In this document: piece by piece, positions 27,020-34,490 of the stretch
Layout of the letters: every line of letters begins with the position of its first letter
How positions within the stretch are numbered: position 1 is the stretch's first letter
Origin: Brachybacterium sp. SGAir0954
GTDB taxonomy: Bacteria; Actinomycetota; Actinomycetes; Actinomycetales; Dermabacteraceae
NCBI RefSeq assembly: GCF_005490785.1
Contig: NZ_CP027295.1
Coordinates: forward strand, 1,984,001 to 2,048,000
Length of the DNA stretch: 64,000 nt
Direction: 5' to 3'
Position numbers and translations under genes: made by a program
Notes under the pieces: model-generated
Seen by the model: only the letters and a program-made list of their open reading frames with translations
What the model was told of the DNA's origin: nothing
Databases searched by the model: none

Positions 27020-28240
27020 TCAGTGCTTCTCGGCGGGGACGACGCCCTGGCCGGTGCGCTCCATGACCTCGTGGAACCACGGCTGGGAGACGTCGAAGGC
27101 CTTGTGGCCGGCGACGCGGGAGAACTCGATCGCGCGCAGCACGTCGCCCTGCTCCTCGTCGTGGCCCACCAGGCCGGAGCCGCCCTCGAGGGCGACCTGC
27201 ACGGCGAGATCGGTCATCGACTTGATCAGGCGCAGGTCGTCGGCGTTCGCCTTCGCGGAGCGCGAGAAGTAGCCGGACTTCTGGACCATGACCTTCTCCG
27301 CGCCGAGCTTCTCCGCGAACTGCTTCGCGAACCACTGGCCGGGGTTGATCGTGTCGAGCTTGACGTGGCCGAAGGGGTCCTTCTCGGGCTCCTCGCCGCG
27401 GGCCTGCATCTCGGCGACGATCTCGGGGATGCCGGCGCCCTCCGAGAGGAAGATGTTGACGTTGCCGACCTCGTCCATGACGGTGCGCAGGCGCGCGGCC
27501 TCGGCGTCGATGTCGAGCTTCAGCTCCGGCAGGAACACGGCGTGGACATCCCACTTCTCGGCGGAGAGGCCGATCTGGGGGAGCCACTGCTGGCGCGAGT
27601 GCCACTGCTGGTAGTAGCGGGCGGCCTCCGCGGTGAGGTAGCCGCAGGCGCGGCCCATGACCTCGTGGATGATGAGCATCCGCGGGTTCGAGCCGTGCTC
27701 GGCGAGCACGTTCTGCGCGAAGAGGCTGGACTGCTCCGCGGCGGTGCGCGCGCCGAGGGACTGCTTGACGGGGACGATGTCGTTGTCGATCGTCTTGGGC
27801 AGCCCGACGACCTGCAGCGGGTAGTCGTTGTCCGCGAGGTACTTCGCGAGATCCGCGGCGGTGGTGTTCGTGTCGTCGCCGCCGATCGTGTGCAGCACGT
27901 CCACACCGTCCGCCTGCAGCTTCTTCGCGGCGACCTCGAGGGCGTCCTCGCCCTCGGCGATGAGGCCGCGCTTGACGAGGTCGGCGGTGTTGGTGAGCTT
28001 CACGCGGGAGTTGCCGATCGGCGAGCCGCCGAAGTCGTGCAGCACGTGGGCGCTGGCGCGCACCGTCTCGTCGATGACGATCTTCTCGTCGGAGAGCAGG
28101 CCCCAGTAGCCGTGCTTGTAGGCGATGATCTCGACGTCCGGCACCAGCTCGGTGTAGCGCTCGATGAGACCGCCGACGGCGGAGGAGAGGCACGGGGCGT
28201 AGCCCCCGGCGGTGAGCAGTGCGACGCGCTTGACGGTCAT
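27020..28240 (-). CDS. pfp: Pyrophosphate-dependent 6-phosphofructokinase
   Basis: A 406-residue glycolytic enzyme interconverting fructose 6-phosphate and fructose 1,6-bisphosphate. GGDDT (120-124) and PKTIDND (148-154) carry the Asp and Lys that block ATP use and specify pyrophosphate as phosphoryl donor; ATP enzymes have Gly at both places. MGRACGYL is the substrate-binding block. A frame 32 codons longer opens at 28336, but MTVKRVALLT at 28240 is the family N-terminus and follows AGGA. Use of PPi makes the step reversible and saves ATP. Confidence 0.92.
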   Translation of the reverse strand: MTVKRVALLTAGGYAPCLSSAVGGLIERYTELVPDVEIIAYKHGYWGLLSDEKIVIDETVRASAHVLHDFGGSPIGNSRVKLTNTADLVKRGLIAEGEDALEVAAKKLQADGVDVLHTIGGDDTNTTAADLAKYLADNDYPLQVVGLPKTIDNDIVPVKQSLGARTAAEQSSLFAQNVLAEHGSNPRMLIIHEVMGRACGYLTAEAARYYQQWHSRQQWLPQIGLSAEKWDVHAVFLPELKLDIDAEAARLRTVMDEVGNVNIFLSEGAGIPEIVAEMQARGEEPEKDPFGHVKLDTINPGQWFAKQFAEKLGAEKVMVQKSGYFSRSAKANADDLRLIKSMTDLAVQVALEGGSGLVGHDEEQGDVLRAIEFSRVAGHKAFDVSQPWFHEVMERTGQGVVPAEKH

Positions 28241-28408
28241 GAGGCAGGTCCTCCGAGGGTCCGATGGCAGGCGCGCGGCGGACCCTCCCGGGTCCCGGCG
28301 CGCAGGTCGCTCACATCGTAGCGGGGGCCGCTCCACGGATCCCGTCCGTCCGAGCGGCGTCGGTGCACGGCCGTCGCGCGTCGCTCAGTTCCTTCGGCGG
28401 CGACGGGC

Positions 28409-29200
28409 TCAGCCGCGTGCCGCGAGCGCCTCGAGGACCTCCTCGTGGAGCAGGCCGTTGGTCGCCACGGCGTTGCCGCCGAACGGGCCGGGCTCGCCGT
28501 CGAGCGAGGTGAAGCGGCCGCCGGCCTGCGTGATGATCGGGACGAGGGCGGCCATGTCGTGGAGCTTCAGCTCGGGCTCGGTGGCGACGTCGACGGCGCC
28601 CTCGGCGAGCAGCATGTAGGACCAGAAGTCGCCGTAGGCGCGGGTGCGCCAGAAGCGCTGCATGAGGTTCAGCATCTGGGGGAGGCGGTCGATGTCCGCC
28701 CAGCCGTGCAGGGAGGAGTAGGACAGCGACGCCTCCTCGATGCTGTCCACCGAGGAGACCTGGAGCCGGCTCGCCGAGCTCAGCCGCGGCCCCGTCCAGG
28801 CGCCGGCTCCCTCTCCGCCCCACCAGCGCCGCGACAGCGCCGGCGCGGAGACGAGACCCACCACCGGCTCGCCGTCCTCGACGAGGCCGATCAGGGTGCC
28901 CCACACGGGGACCCCGCGCACGAAGTTGCTCGTGCCGTCGATCGGGTCGATGACCCACTGCCGCGGCGAGGAGCCGCTCGAGCCGAACTCCTCGCCGATC
29001 ACCTGGTCCCGGGAGCGGGAGCGGGAGAGCTGCGCGCGCACCATCTCCTCCGCGGAGCGATCGGCGTCGGTGACCTCGGTGAGGTCCGGCTTGGTGGAGA
29101 CCTCGAGGTCCTGCGCCTTGAAGCGGGACATCGTCAGCTGGTCCACGGCATCGGCGAGCACGTGGGCGAGGCGCAGGTCATCGGCGAATCGGCTGGACAT
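28409..29200 (-). CDS. hisN: Histidinol-phosphatase (inositol monophosphatase family)
   Basis: A 263-residue metal-dependent phosphatase. GEEFG, WVIDPIDGTSNF and the late KLHDMAA (variant of the WDxAA box) are the three metal/phosphate motifs. The sequence fits the actinobacterial HisN subgroup, which removes phosphate from histidinol phosphate in histidine synthesis; other members hydrolyse inositol phosphate, so specificity is inferred. It lies 74 bp downstream of rsgA on the same strand. Confidence 0.85.
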   Translation of the reverse strand: MSSRFADDLRLAHVLADAVDQLTMSRFKAQDLEVSTKPDLTEVTDADRSAEEMVRAQLSRSRSRDQVIGEEFGSSGSSPRQWVIDPIDGTSNFVRGVPVWGTLIGLVEDGEPVVGLVSAPALSRRWWGGEGAGAWTGPRLSSASRLQVSSVDSIEEASLSYSSLHGWADIDRLPQMLNLMQRFWRTRAYGDFWSYMLLAEGAVDVATEPELKLHDMAALVPIITQAGGRFTSLDGEPGPFGGNAVATNGLLHEEVLEALAARG

Positions 29201-29274
29201 GCGTCACACCCTAGGCGGTCGCGACCCACCGGGCCCGCAGCGACGCGAGGACCCGGCCTTGCACGTCGCCGCGC

Positions 29275-30315
29275 TCAGACGTCCCAAGGATCGTTCTTGC
29301 GCAGCGTGACCGCGAGGCGCCGGTACGAGGCGAGGCGGGCGGGCCCGGCGGTGCCGGCCTCCCCGGCCTCCACGAGCGCGTCGAGCGCACAGTCCGGGGC
29401 GTCCTCGAGATGCGTGCACCCGCGGGGGCACTGCTCGGCGAGCTCCGCGAGATCGGCGAAGGCGTCCAGCAGCTGCTCGGGCGCGACATGCCCCAGGCCG
29501 AAGGAGCGCACCCCGGGGGTGTCGATGACCCAGCCGCCGCCGGGGAGCTGCTCGGCCAGCGCGGAGGAGGAGGTGTGGCGGCCGCGGCCGGTGACATCGT
29601 TGACGGCTCCGGTGGCCCGCCCCACGCCCGGCACGAGGGCGTTCAGCAGCGTGGACTTCCCGACGCCGGAGTGGCCCACGAGGACGCTCACCTTCCCCTC
29701 GAGCCGCTCCCGCAGCGCGTCCAGCCCCACGATCGTCCCGTCGGCCTCCTGATGGGTGACGACGTGGTCCAGCCCGAGCGGCGCGTAGGTGCGCAGGAAC
29801 TCCTCGGGGGCGCGCAGATCCGCCTTCGTGAGCACGAGCAGGGCGGGGATCCCGGCGACGAACGCCGCGACCAGGCAGCGGTCGATCATGCCGCCGCGGG
29901 GCTCCGGGTCCGCGAGCGCGGTGACCATCACCATGAGGTCGACGTTCGCGACGAGCGGCCGCTCGGTCGAGTCGTCGTCGTCCGCGCTGCGGCGCAGGAA
30001 AGAGCTGCGCTCCTCGATGCGGACGATCCGCGCGAGCGAGCCGTCGCGGCCGGAGGTGTCGCCGACGAGACCCACGAGGTCCCCGGGGACCACGGGGGAG
30101 CGGCCCAGCTCCCGGGCGCGCATCGCCGTGACGATCCGCTGTCCCTCGCCACCGGCGTCGACCACCGTGCGCCACCGGCCGCGGTCCACGGCGATCACGC
30201 GCGCCTGCACGGCATCCGCGTGGGCGGGGCGGTCCTTCGTGCGCGGACGGGACCCGCGACGGTTGGGACGGACGCGGACGTCCGACTCGTCGAGGTCCCG
30301 CGCACCCCTCCTCAC
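29275..30315 (-). CDS. rsgA: Ribosome small-subunit-dependent GTPase RsgA
   Basis: A 346-residue 30S maturation GTPase. The G motifs are circularly permuted as required: TKAD (G4) precedes GHSGVGKST (G1), then DTPGVRSFGL (G3). An OB-fold lies N-terminal, and a C-terminal zinc-binding segment CPRGCTHLEDAPDC completes the fold. I start at GTG 30315, which overlaps the aroA stop by 4 nt (GTGA); the same frame continues inside aroA to 30360. The overlap indicates coupling with aroA. Confidence 0.92.
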   Translation of the reverse strand: MRRGARDLDESDVRVRPNRRGSRPRTKDRPAHADAVQARVIAVDRGRWRTVVDAGGEGQRIVTAMRARELGRSPVVPGDLVGLVGDTSGRDGSLARIVRIEERSSFLRRSADDDDSTERPLVANVDLMVMVTALADPEPRGGMIDRCLVAAFVAGIPALLVLTKADLRAPEEFLRTYAPLGLDHVVTHQEADGTIVGLDALRERLEGKVSVLVGHSGVGKSTLLNALVPGVGRATGAVNDVTGRGRHTSSSALAEQLPGGGWVIDTPGVRSFGLGHVAPEQLLDAFADLAELAEQCPRGCTHLEDAPDCALDALVEAGEAGTAGPARLASYRRLAVTLRKNDPWDV

Positions 30316-31640
30316 GGGGTGCCGCCCTCCGGGGCCTCCGTGTGCAGCATCGACAGCCACATCCCCACGAAGTCCGGGAGCGTCTTGGAGGTGCAGGCCA
30401 CGTCCACGACGCGGACGTCGGGCACCTGCAGCCCGATGATCGCCGCGGCCGTCGCCATGCGGTGGTCCGCGTAGGTCTCGAAGACCGTCCCGCGCAGGGG
30501 ACCGGGGACGATCTCGAGGCCGTCCTCGAGCTCCGTGGTGCGCGCGCCGAGCTTGGTGAGCTCCGCGGCGAGGGCCTGGAGACGGTCGGTCTCGTGGCCG
30601 CGCAGGTGCGCGACGCCCGTGAGCCGGCTGGGGGAGTCCGCGAGCGCGCAGAGCGCCGCGATGGTGGGGGTGAGCTCGCCGACGGCGGAGAGGTCCGCAT
30701 CGATCCCGTGGAGGCTGCCGTCGCCGCGGAAGAGCATCTCGTCCTCCTCGCGCCAGACCTCCGCCCCCATGCGGGTGAGCAACTCGCGGTATCCGTCCCC
30801 GGGCTGCGTCGTCGTCTCCGGCCAGTCGGAGACGGCGATCGTGCCCTGGGTGACGAGCGCGGCCGCGATGAACGGACCGGCGTTGGAGAGGTCCGGCTCG
30901 ACGGTGATCTCGTCCAGGTGGAGGGAGCCGCGGGCCACGCGCCAGCGGTGGCGGCCGTCCGGATCGACGTCGTGCGAGGCGGTGACACCGGCCTGCGCGA
31001 GGGTCTCGAGCGTCATGTCGATGTGGGGGAGCGAGGGGAGCGTCGCCCCCACGTGGACGAGCTCGAGGTCCTCCTCGCCGCGCGCGCCGGTGAGGAGCAC
31101 GTTGGAGACGAACTGGCTCGAGGCGGAGGCGTCGACCTCGATGCGGCCGCCGCGCAGGCTCCCGCGGCCGTGGACCGTGAAGGGCAGGCGATCGGGCTCG
31201 CCGTGCTCGGTGACCTCGATGCCCTGCGCACGCAGGGCCTGGAGTACCGCGCCCATGGGCCGCACGAGGGCGCCCTCGTCACCGGTGAAGCGGACGTCGC
31301 CGTGGTGGAGCGCCGCGAGCATCGGCACGAAGCGCATGACCGTGCCCGCGAGGCCGCAGTGGATCTCGATCGGCTCCGCCGGGTGCTCGCCCGGCGGCGG
31401 GATCGGCACCACCGAGAGCGCGCCGTCCTCGACGGAGAACAGGGCGCCGAGCCGCTCGAGCGCATCGCGCATGAGGCGGGTGTCCCGGGAGACGAGCGCG
31501 CCCGTGAGCCGCGAGGGCTCGTCCGCGATCGCGGCGAGCAGCATCCAGCGGGCCGTGAGCGACTTCGAGCCCGGCACCCTCACGAGGGCGTCGACCGGCC
31601 CCTGTGCGACCGGGGCGGTCCACAGGACGTCGGTGGTCAC
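30312..31640 (-). CDS. aroA: 3-phosphoshikimate 1-carboxyvinyltransferase (EPSP synthase)
   Basis: A 442-residue shikimate pathway enzyme joining PEP to shikimate 3-phosphate. PGSKSLTAR near the start and DHRMATAAAI near the end are the substrate-binding signatures. The usual GNAGTAMRP loop reads GLAGTVMRF here, so the residues around the glyphosate-contact Gly/Pro differ from the E. coli enzyme. The start is GTG at 31640, 4 bp after the DoxX gene stop. Confidence 0.93.
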   Translation of the reverse strand: MTTDVLWTAPVAQGPVDALVRVPGSKSLTARWMLLAAIADEPSRLTGALVSRDTRLMRDALERLGALFSVEDGALSVVPIPPPGEHPAEPIEIHCGLAGTVMRFVPMLAALHHGDVRFTGDEGALVRPMGAVLQALRAQGIEVTEHGEPDRLPFTVHGRGSLRGGRIEVDASASSQFVSNVLLTGARGEEDLELVHVGATLPSLPHIDMTLETLAQAGVTASHDVDPDGRHRWRVARGSLHLDEITVEPDLSNAGPFIAAALVTQGTIAVSDWPETTTQPGDGYRELLTRMGAEVWREEDEMLFRGDGSLHGIDADLSAVGELTPTIAALCALADSPSRLTGVAHLRGHETDRLQALAAELTKLGARTTELEDGLEIVPGPLRGTVFETYADHRMATAAAIIGLQVPDVRVVDVACTSKTLPDFVGMWLSMLHTEAPEGGTP

Positions 31641-31644
31641 GCGC

Positions 31645-32223
31645 TCAGCCCTGGACCGCGGCGAGCTTCTTCTCGGCCGTGCCCTTCGCGTCCCTCACGG
31701 ACTTCCCGACCTTCTTCTCCGCCTTGGCGGCGTTCTTCCCGAGCTCGCGCTGCTTCGCGGCGGCGGCCTTCTGCGAGCGCTCGACCAGACGGTCCATGCG
31801 GTAGCCCAGGGAGGGACGGCCGTCGTGGTCGACGGTCGCGAGCAGCAGCCCGCCGAGGAGACCGGCGTCGACGAGGATCGACTGCACCTCGCGGAGGCGC
31901 TCCTCACCGCGGAGCTCCCAGACCTTCTTGCGGCCGACCCAGCCGACGGAGGTCGTGGCGAGCAGGGCCACGGCCGCGGCGCGCGGCGCCCGGTTGGTGG
32001 CGTAGAGCAGGCCGGCGCCCGCGGCGACGACGCCGGTCGCGCGGACCACGGTGCGCACGTCGACGAAGCCCGGGGCCGAGGACTGCGCGAGCTTGGCGTC
32101 CGCGGACTCGAAGGCCTTCGGGTACACCTCCGTCTCCCGCTCGGGGTGCAGCGCGGTGCGCACGCCCTCGAGGATGAAGGGGGCGGCGAGCAGGGGGCGG
32201 GCGATGCGACGGACCAGTGCCAT
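31645..32223 (-). CDS. DoxX family membrane protein
   Basis: A 192-residue protein with four hydrophobic segments in the first ~135 residues, matching DoxX. The last ~50 residues are a Lys/Ala-rich, probably helical basic tail ([10 protein letters not shown]) not part of the domain. DoxX proteins are membrane partners in thiol/redox systems. Here it is first in the unit with aroA and rsgA, and divergent from sigH. Confidence 0.82.
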   Translation of the reverse strand: MALVRRIARPLLAAPFILEGVRTALHPERETEVYPKAFESADAKLAQSSAPGFVDVRTVVRATGVVAAGAGLLYATNRAPRAAAVALLATTSVGWVGRKKVWELRGEERLREVQSILVDAGLLGGLLLATVDHDGRPSLGYRMDRLVERSQKAAAAKQRELGKNAAKAEKKVGKSVRDAKGTAEKKLAAVQG

Positions 32224-32345
32224 GGTGTCCTCGGTGTCCTCACGATGTCGACGGCTGCGGCGGTGCGACGGGGTCGCGCCCGGTTCCCGGACCGGCCGGG
32301 GGCGGACGGGGAGATCCCTGTCACCGGCGCCAGCCTACCGCGCGG

Positions 32346-32371
32346 GGAACACCCGGGCCGTCCGGGGCGTT
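32346..32371 (+). promoter_or_regulatory. SigH/SigR-type promoter upstream of sigH
   Basis: GGAAC (32346-32350), then exactly 18 nt, then GTT (32369-32371): this is the consensus of actinobacterial SigH/SigR promoters. It lies about 140 bp before the sigH start and implies the autoregulation known for this sigma factor. Confidence 0.7.
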
Positions 32372-32509
32372 GCACCGGGGGGTGGTGCGCACGACGCGCC
32401 GCCCAGGGACCGATCGGACGGGACGGACGGAGAGCGGATGACGGCGACAGCCCTCGCGGGCGGCGGCCGGGGCGCGTGCCCCGGTGATGCTGGCGTAAGT
32501 TGGGACACG

Positions 32510-33175
32510 ATGAGCTCGAGCGACCCCGCACCCCTCGCCGTGACCCCGGACCCGGCCCCGGAGAACGCCTTCGACTTCGAGACCGAGGCGCTCTCGCACC
32601 TCGACGCGCTCTACGGCGGTGCCCTGCGCATGACCCGCAACCCGCAGGACGCGGAGGACCTCGTCCAGGAGACCTTCATGAAGGCCTTCCGCGCGGCGGA
32701 CCGCTTCACCCCCGGCACGAACATGCGCGCATGGCTCTACAGGATCATGACCAACACCTACATCTCGACCTACCGGCAGAAGCAGCGCCGTCCCAAGGAG
32801 TCCTGGAGCGACTCCGTCGAGGACTGGCAGCTCGCCGAGGTCGAGTCCCACACCAGCCGCGGGCTGCGCTCCGCGGAGACCGAGGCCCTCGAGAGCCTCC
32901 CGGACTCCGCGGTGAAGGACGCCCTCGCCGAGCTGCGCGAGGACTACCGCATGGCGGTGTACCTCGCGGACGTCGAGGGCTTCGCCTACAAGGAGATCGC
33001 CGAGATCATGGACACCCCCATCGGGACGGTCATGTCGCGGCTCCACCGGGGACGTCGCCAGCTGCGCGACCTGCTCTCCGACCATGCCCGCTCGCTCGGC
33101 TACCTGCGCCGCGCCGAGGCGGGCACCACCGATCAGCACACGACCGACCACGAGGCCGGGGAGGAGGAACGATGA
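32510..33175 (+). CDS. sigH: ECF RNA polymerase sigma factor SigH/SigR
   Basis: A 221-residue group 4 sigma factor. Region 2 ([26 protein letters not shown], split here as [14 protein letters not shown] and following) and region 4 ([27 protein letters not shown], with the SRLHRGR recognition helix end) are clear. In relatives it directs the response to thiol-oxidative and heat stress and is held by a zinc anti-sigma factor, here encoded next with a 4-nt overlap (ATGA). I use the ATG at 32510; an upstream in-frame start would overlap the promoter. Confidence 0.93.
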   Translation: MSSSDPAPLAVTPDPAPENAFDFETEALSHLDALYGGALRMTRNPQDAEDLVQETFMKAFRAADRFTPGTNMRAWLYRIMTNTYISTYRQKQRRPKESWSDSVEDWQLAEVESHTSRGLRSAETEALESLPDSAVKDALAELREDYRMAVYLADVEGFAYKEIAEIMDTPIGTVMSRLHRGRRQLRDLLSDHARSLGYLRRAEAGTTDQHTTDHEAGEEER

Positions 33176-33486
33176 GCACGCGGAACACGCCGGAGGTGGA
33201 TCCCCGTCGCGACCTGCGCTACGGGCTCGAGGAGGCCCTCGACGGCGAGGTGCCCCAGGAGCTCGCGGAGAGGATGTCCGCGCACACGGCGGACTGCCCG
33301 GAGTGCGCGGACGAGGTCGAGCGGCTGAGGCGTCTGAAGGAGCTCGTGCGACGCAGCTGCTGCGACACCCCGGCCCCCTCGGAGCTGCGCGACCGGATCG
33401 CGCTGCAGTGCCGCACCGTCACCGTCACCTCCACCGATGCCGACGGCACGACCGTGCGGGTGACGCGCACCAGCTGGAGCTCCTGA
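33172..33486 (+). CDS. rsrA: Zinc-binding redox anti-sigma factor RsrA
   Basis: A 104-residue ZAS-family protein. The HTADCPEC segment supplies the Hx3Cx2C motif, and RRSCC upstream of position 65 gives further cysteines. Family members bind SigH when reduced and release it when a disulfide forms and zinc is lost. It is coupled to sigH by an ATGA overlap. Confidence 0.9.
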   Translation: MSTRNTPEVDPRRDLRYGLEEALDGEVPQELAERMSAHTADCPECADEVERLRRLKELVRRSCCDTPAPSELRDRIALQCRTVTVTSTDADGTTVRVTRTSWSS

Positions 33487-33552
33487 CCGCTCGGGTCCCG
33501 GGGCGGTCCCCGGGGCCCTGCGGGCCGGGGTGCCCGCTCCCGGGACCGGACG

Positions 33553-33594
33553 ACGACGAGGGCCTCCATCCGTCAGGATGGAGGCCCTCGTCGT
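33553..33594. terminator. Bidirectional terminator between rsrA and bL37
   Basis: A perfect 19-bp stem (33553-33571 with 33576-33594) with loop GTCA, located between the converging rsrA and bL37 genes. Confidence 0.85.
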
Positions 33595-33624
33595 GCGTCG
33601 GCCGGCGGGCCGACGCCTCACGGA

Positions 33625-33699
33625 TCAGGCGTTGGGGCGCTTGCCGTGATTGGCGCCGCTCTTGCGGCGGCTCTTGCGCTTGCGTCCACGCTTGCTCAT
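33625..33699 (-). CDS. Ribosomal protein bL37 (24 residues)
   Basis: A tiny, highly basic protein, MSKRGRKRKSRRK at the start and NHGKRPNA at the end. This matches the actinobacterial 50S protein bL37 first seen in mycobacterial ribosomes, which is often encoded beside sigH and its anti-sigma gene, as here. GGAAGGAG is well placed before the ATG. The gene is shorter than most ORF cutoffs and easily missed. Confidence 0.88.
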   Translation of the reverse strand: MSKRGRKRKSRRKSGANHGKRPNA

Positions 33700-33796
33700 C
33701 ACGCTCTCCTTCCTTCGCCCGGGCAACCCCGCAATTCTGCCACAGGTCGCGCCGGTCCCCGTCAGGTGCCCGCACCTGAGGCGCGAGTCACTGCCC

Positions 33797-34441
33797 TCAG
33801 GCGCGGCCCGAGACCCAGTCCTCGAAGCCGCTGTGCAGCACGAGCCAGGCCATGAGGCCGTAGCCCGTCTGCCCGGGGTGGTCGCCGTCGGTGCGCGCGA
33901 GGTCGCCCTCCCACTGCTCGTGGCCCTCGAGACCGGCCACCATGTCCACGAACGGGACCCGTCGCCGCGAGCAGACGTCCGCGTACGCGTCGGAGAGCTC
34001 GCGCACGGCCGCGCTGCGACCCCGGTCGCGGCTCGGCGGCGGTCCCACCACGAAGGCGGGGACCCGCAGGCGCTCGAGCCCGTCGAGGATCTTCGCGAGG
34101 TTCAGCCGTGCGCGGGCCATGGAGACCCCGTGCTCGACGTCGGCCCGGCCCGGGGCGATGACCACGCGGTGCTCGATCGAGCCGTCGGCCTGCGCCTCGG
34201 GATCCATCCGGCGCCGCACCGCGTCGTCCCAGCGCTCCGCGAGCTCCGCGGAGGTCTCGCCGGGCAGCGCCGAGGTGAACACGTCGATCCGGGCGGAGGG
34301 GTCCTGCGCGCTCGCGACCGCACGACCGAGCCAGCCCAGGGCACGCGCGTCACCGACCCCGGCGAGCAGCTCGTCGCCGAGCGCGATGACCCGCACCCGG
34401 GGAGTGGTGGGCGTGACGGGGCTGGTGGACGGTGCGGGCAC
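33797..34441 (-). CDS. SGNH/GDSL-like protein with altered catalytic Ser
   Basis: A 214-residue protein with the SGNH layout: block I reads VIALGDELLAGVGD and block V reads DGDHPGQTGY. The catalytic Ser of GDSL is Glu here (GDEL), and the block III GxND reads APGRAD. This GDEL form is, to my knowledge, frequent in Micrococcales relatives. The His and Asp of block V remain. It may be non-hydrolytic or use another nucleophile. GTG start at 34441. It lies 49 bp after the kgd stop on the same strand, so it may share its transcript. Confidence 0.75.
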   Translation of the reverse strand: MPAPSTSPVTPTTPRVRVIALGDELLAGVGDARALGWLGRAVASAQDPSARIDVFTSALPGETSAELAERWDDAVRRRMDPEAQADGSIEHRVVIAPGRADVEHGVSMARARLNLAKILDGLERLRVPAFVVGPPPSRDRGRSAAVRELSDAYADVCSRRRVPFVDMVAGLEGHEQWEGDLARTDGDHPGQTGYGLMAWLVLHSGFEDWVSGRA

Positions 34442-34490
34442 CGGGACCTCCTGGAGGGTCAGGGGACAGGACGGGACACTCTACCGGCGC

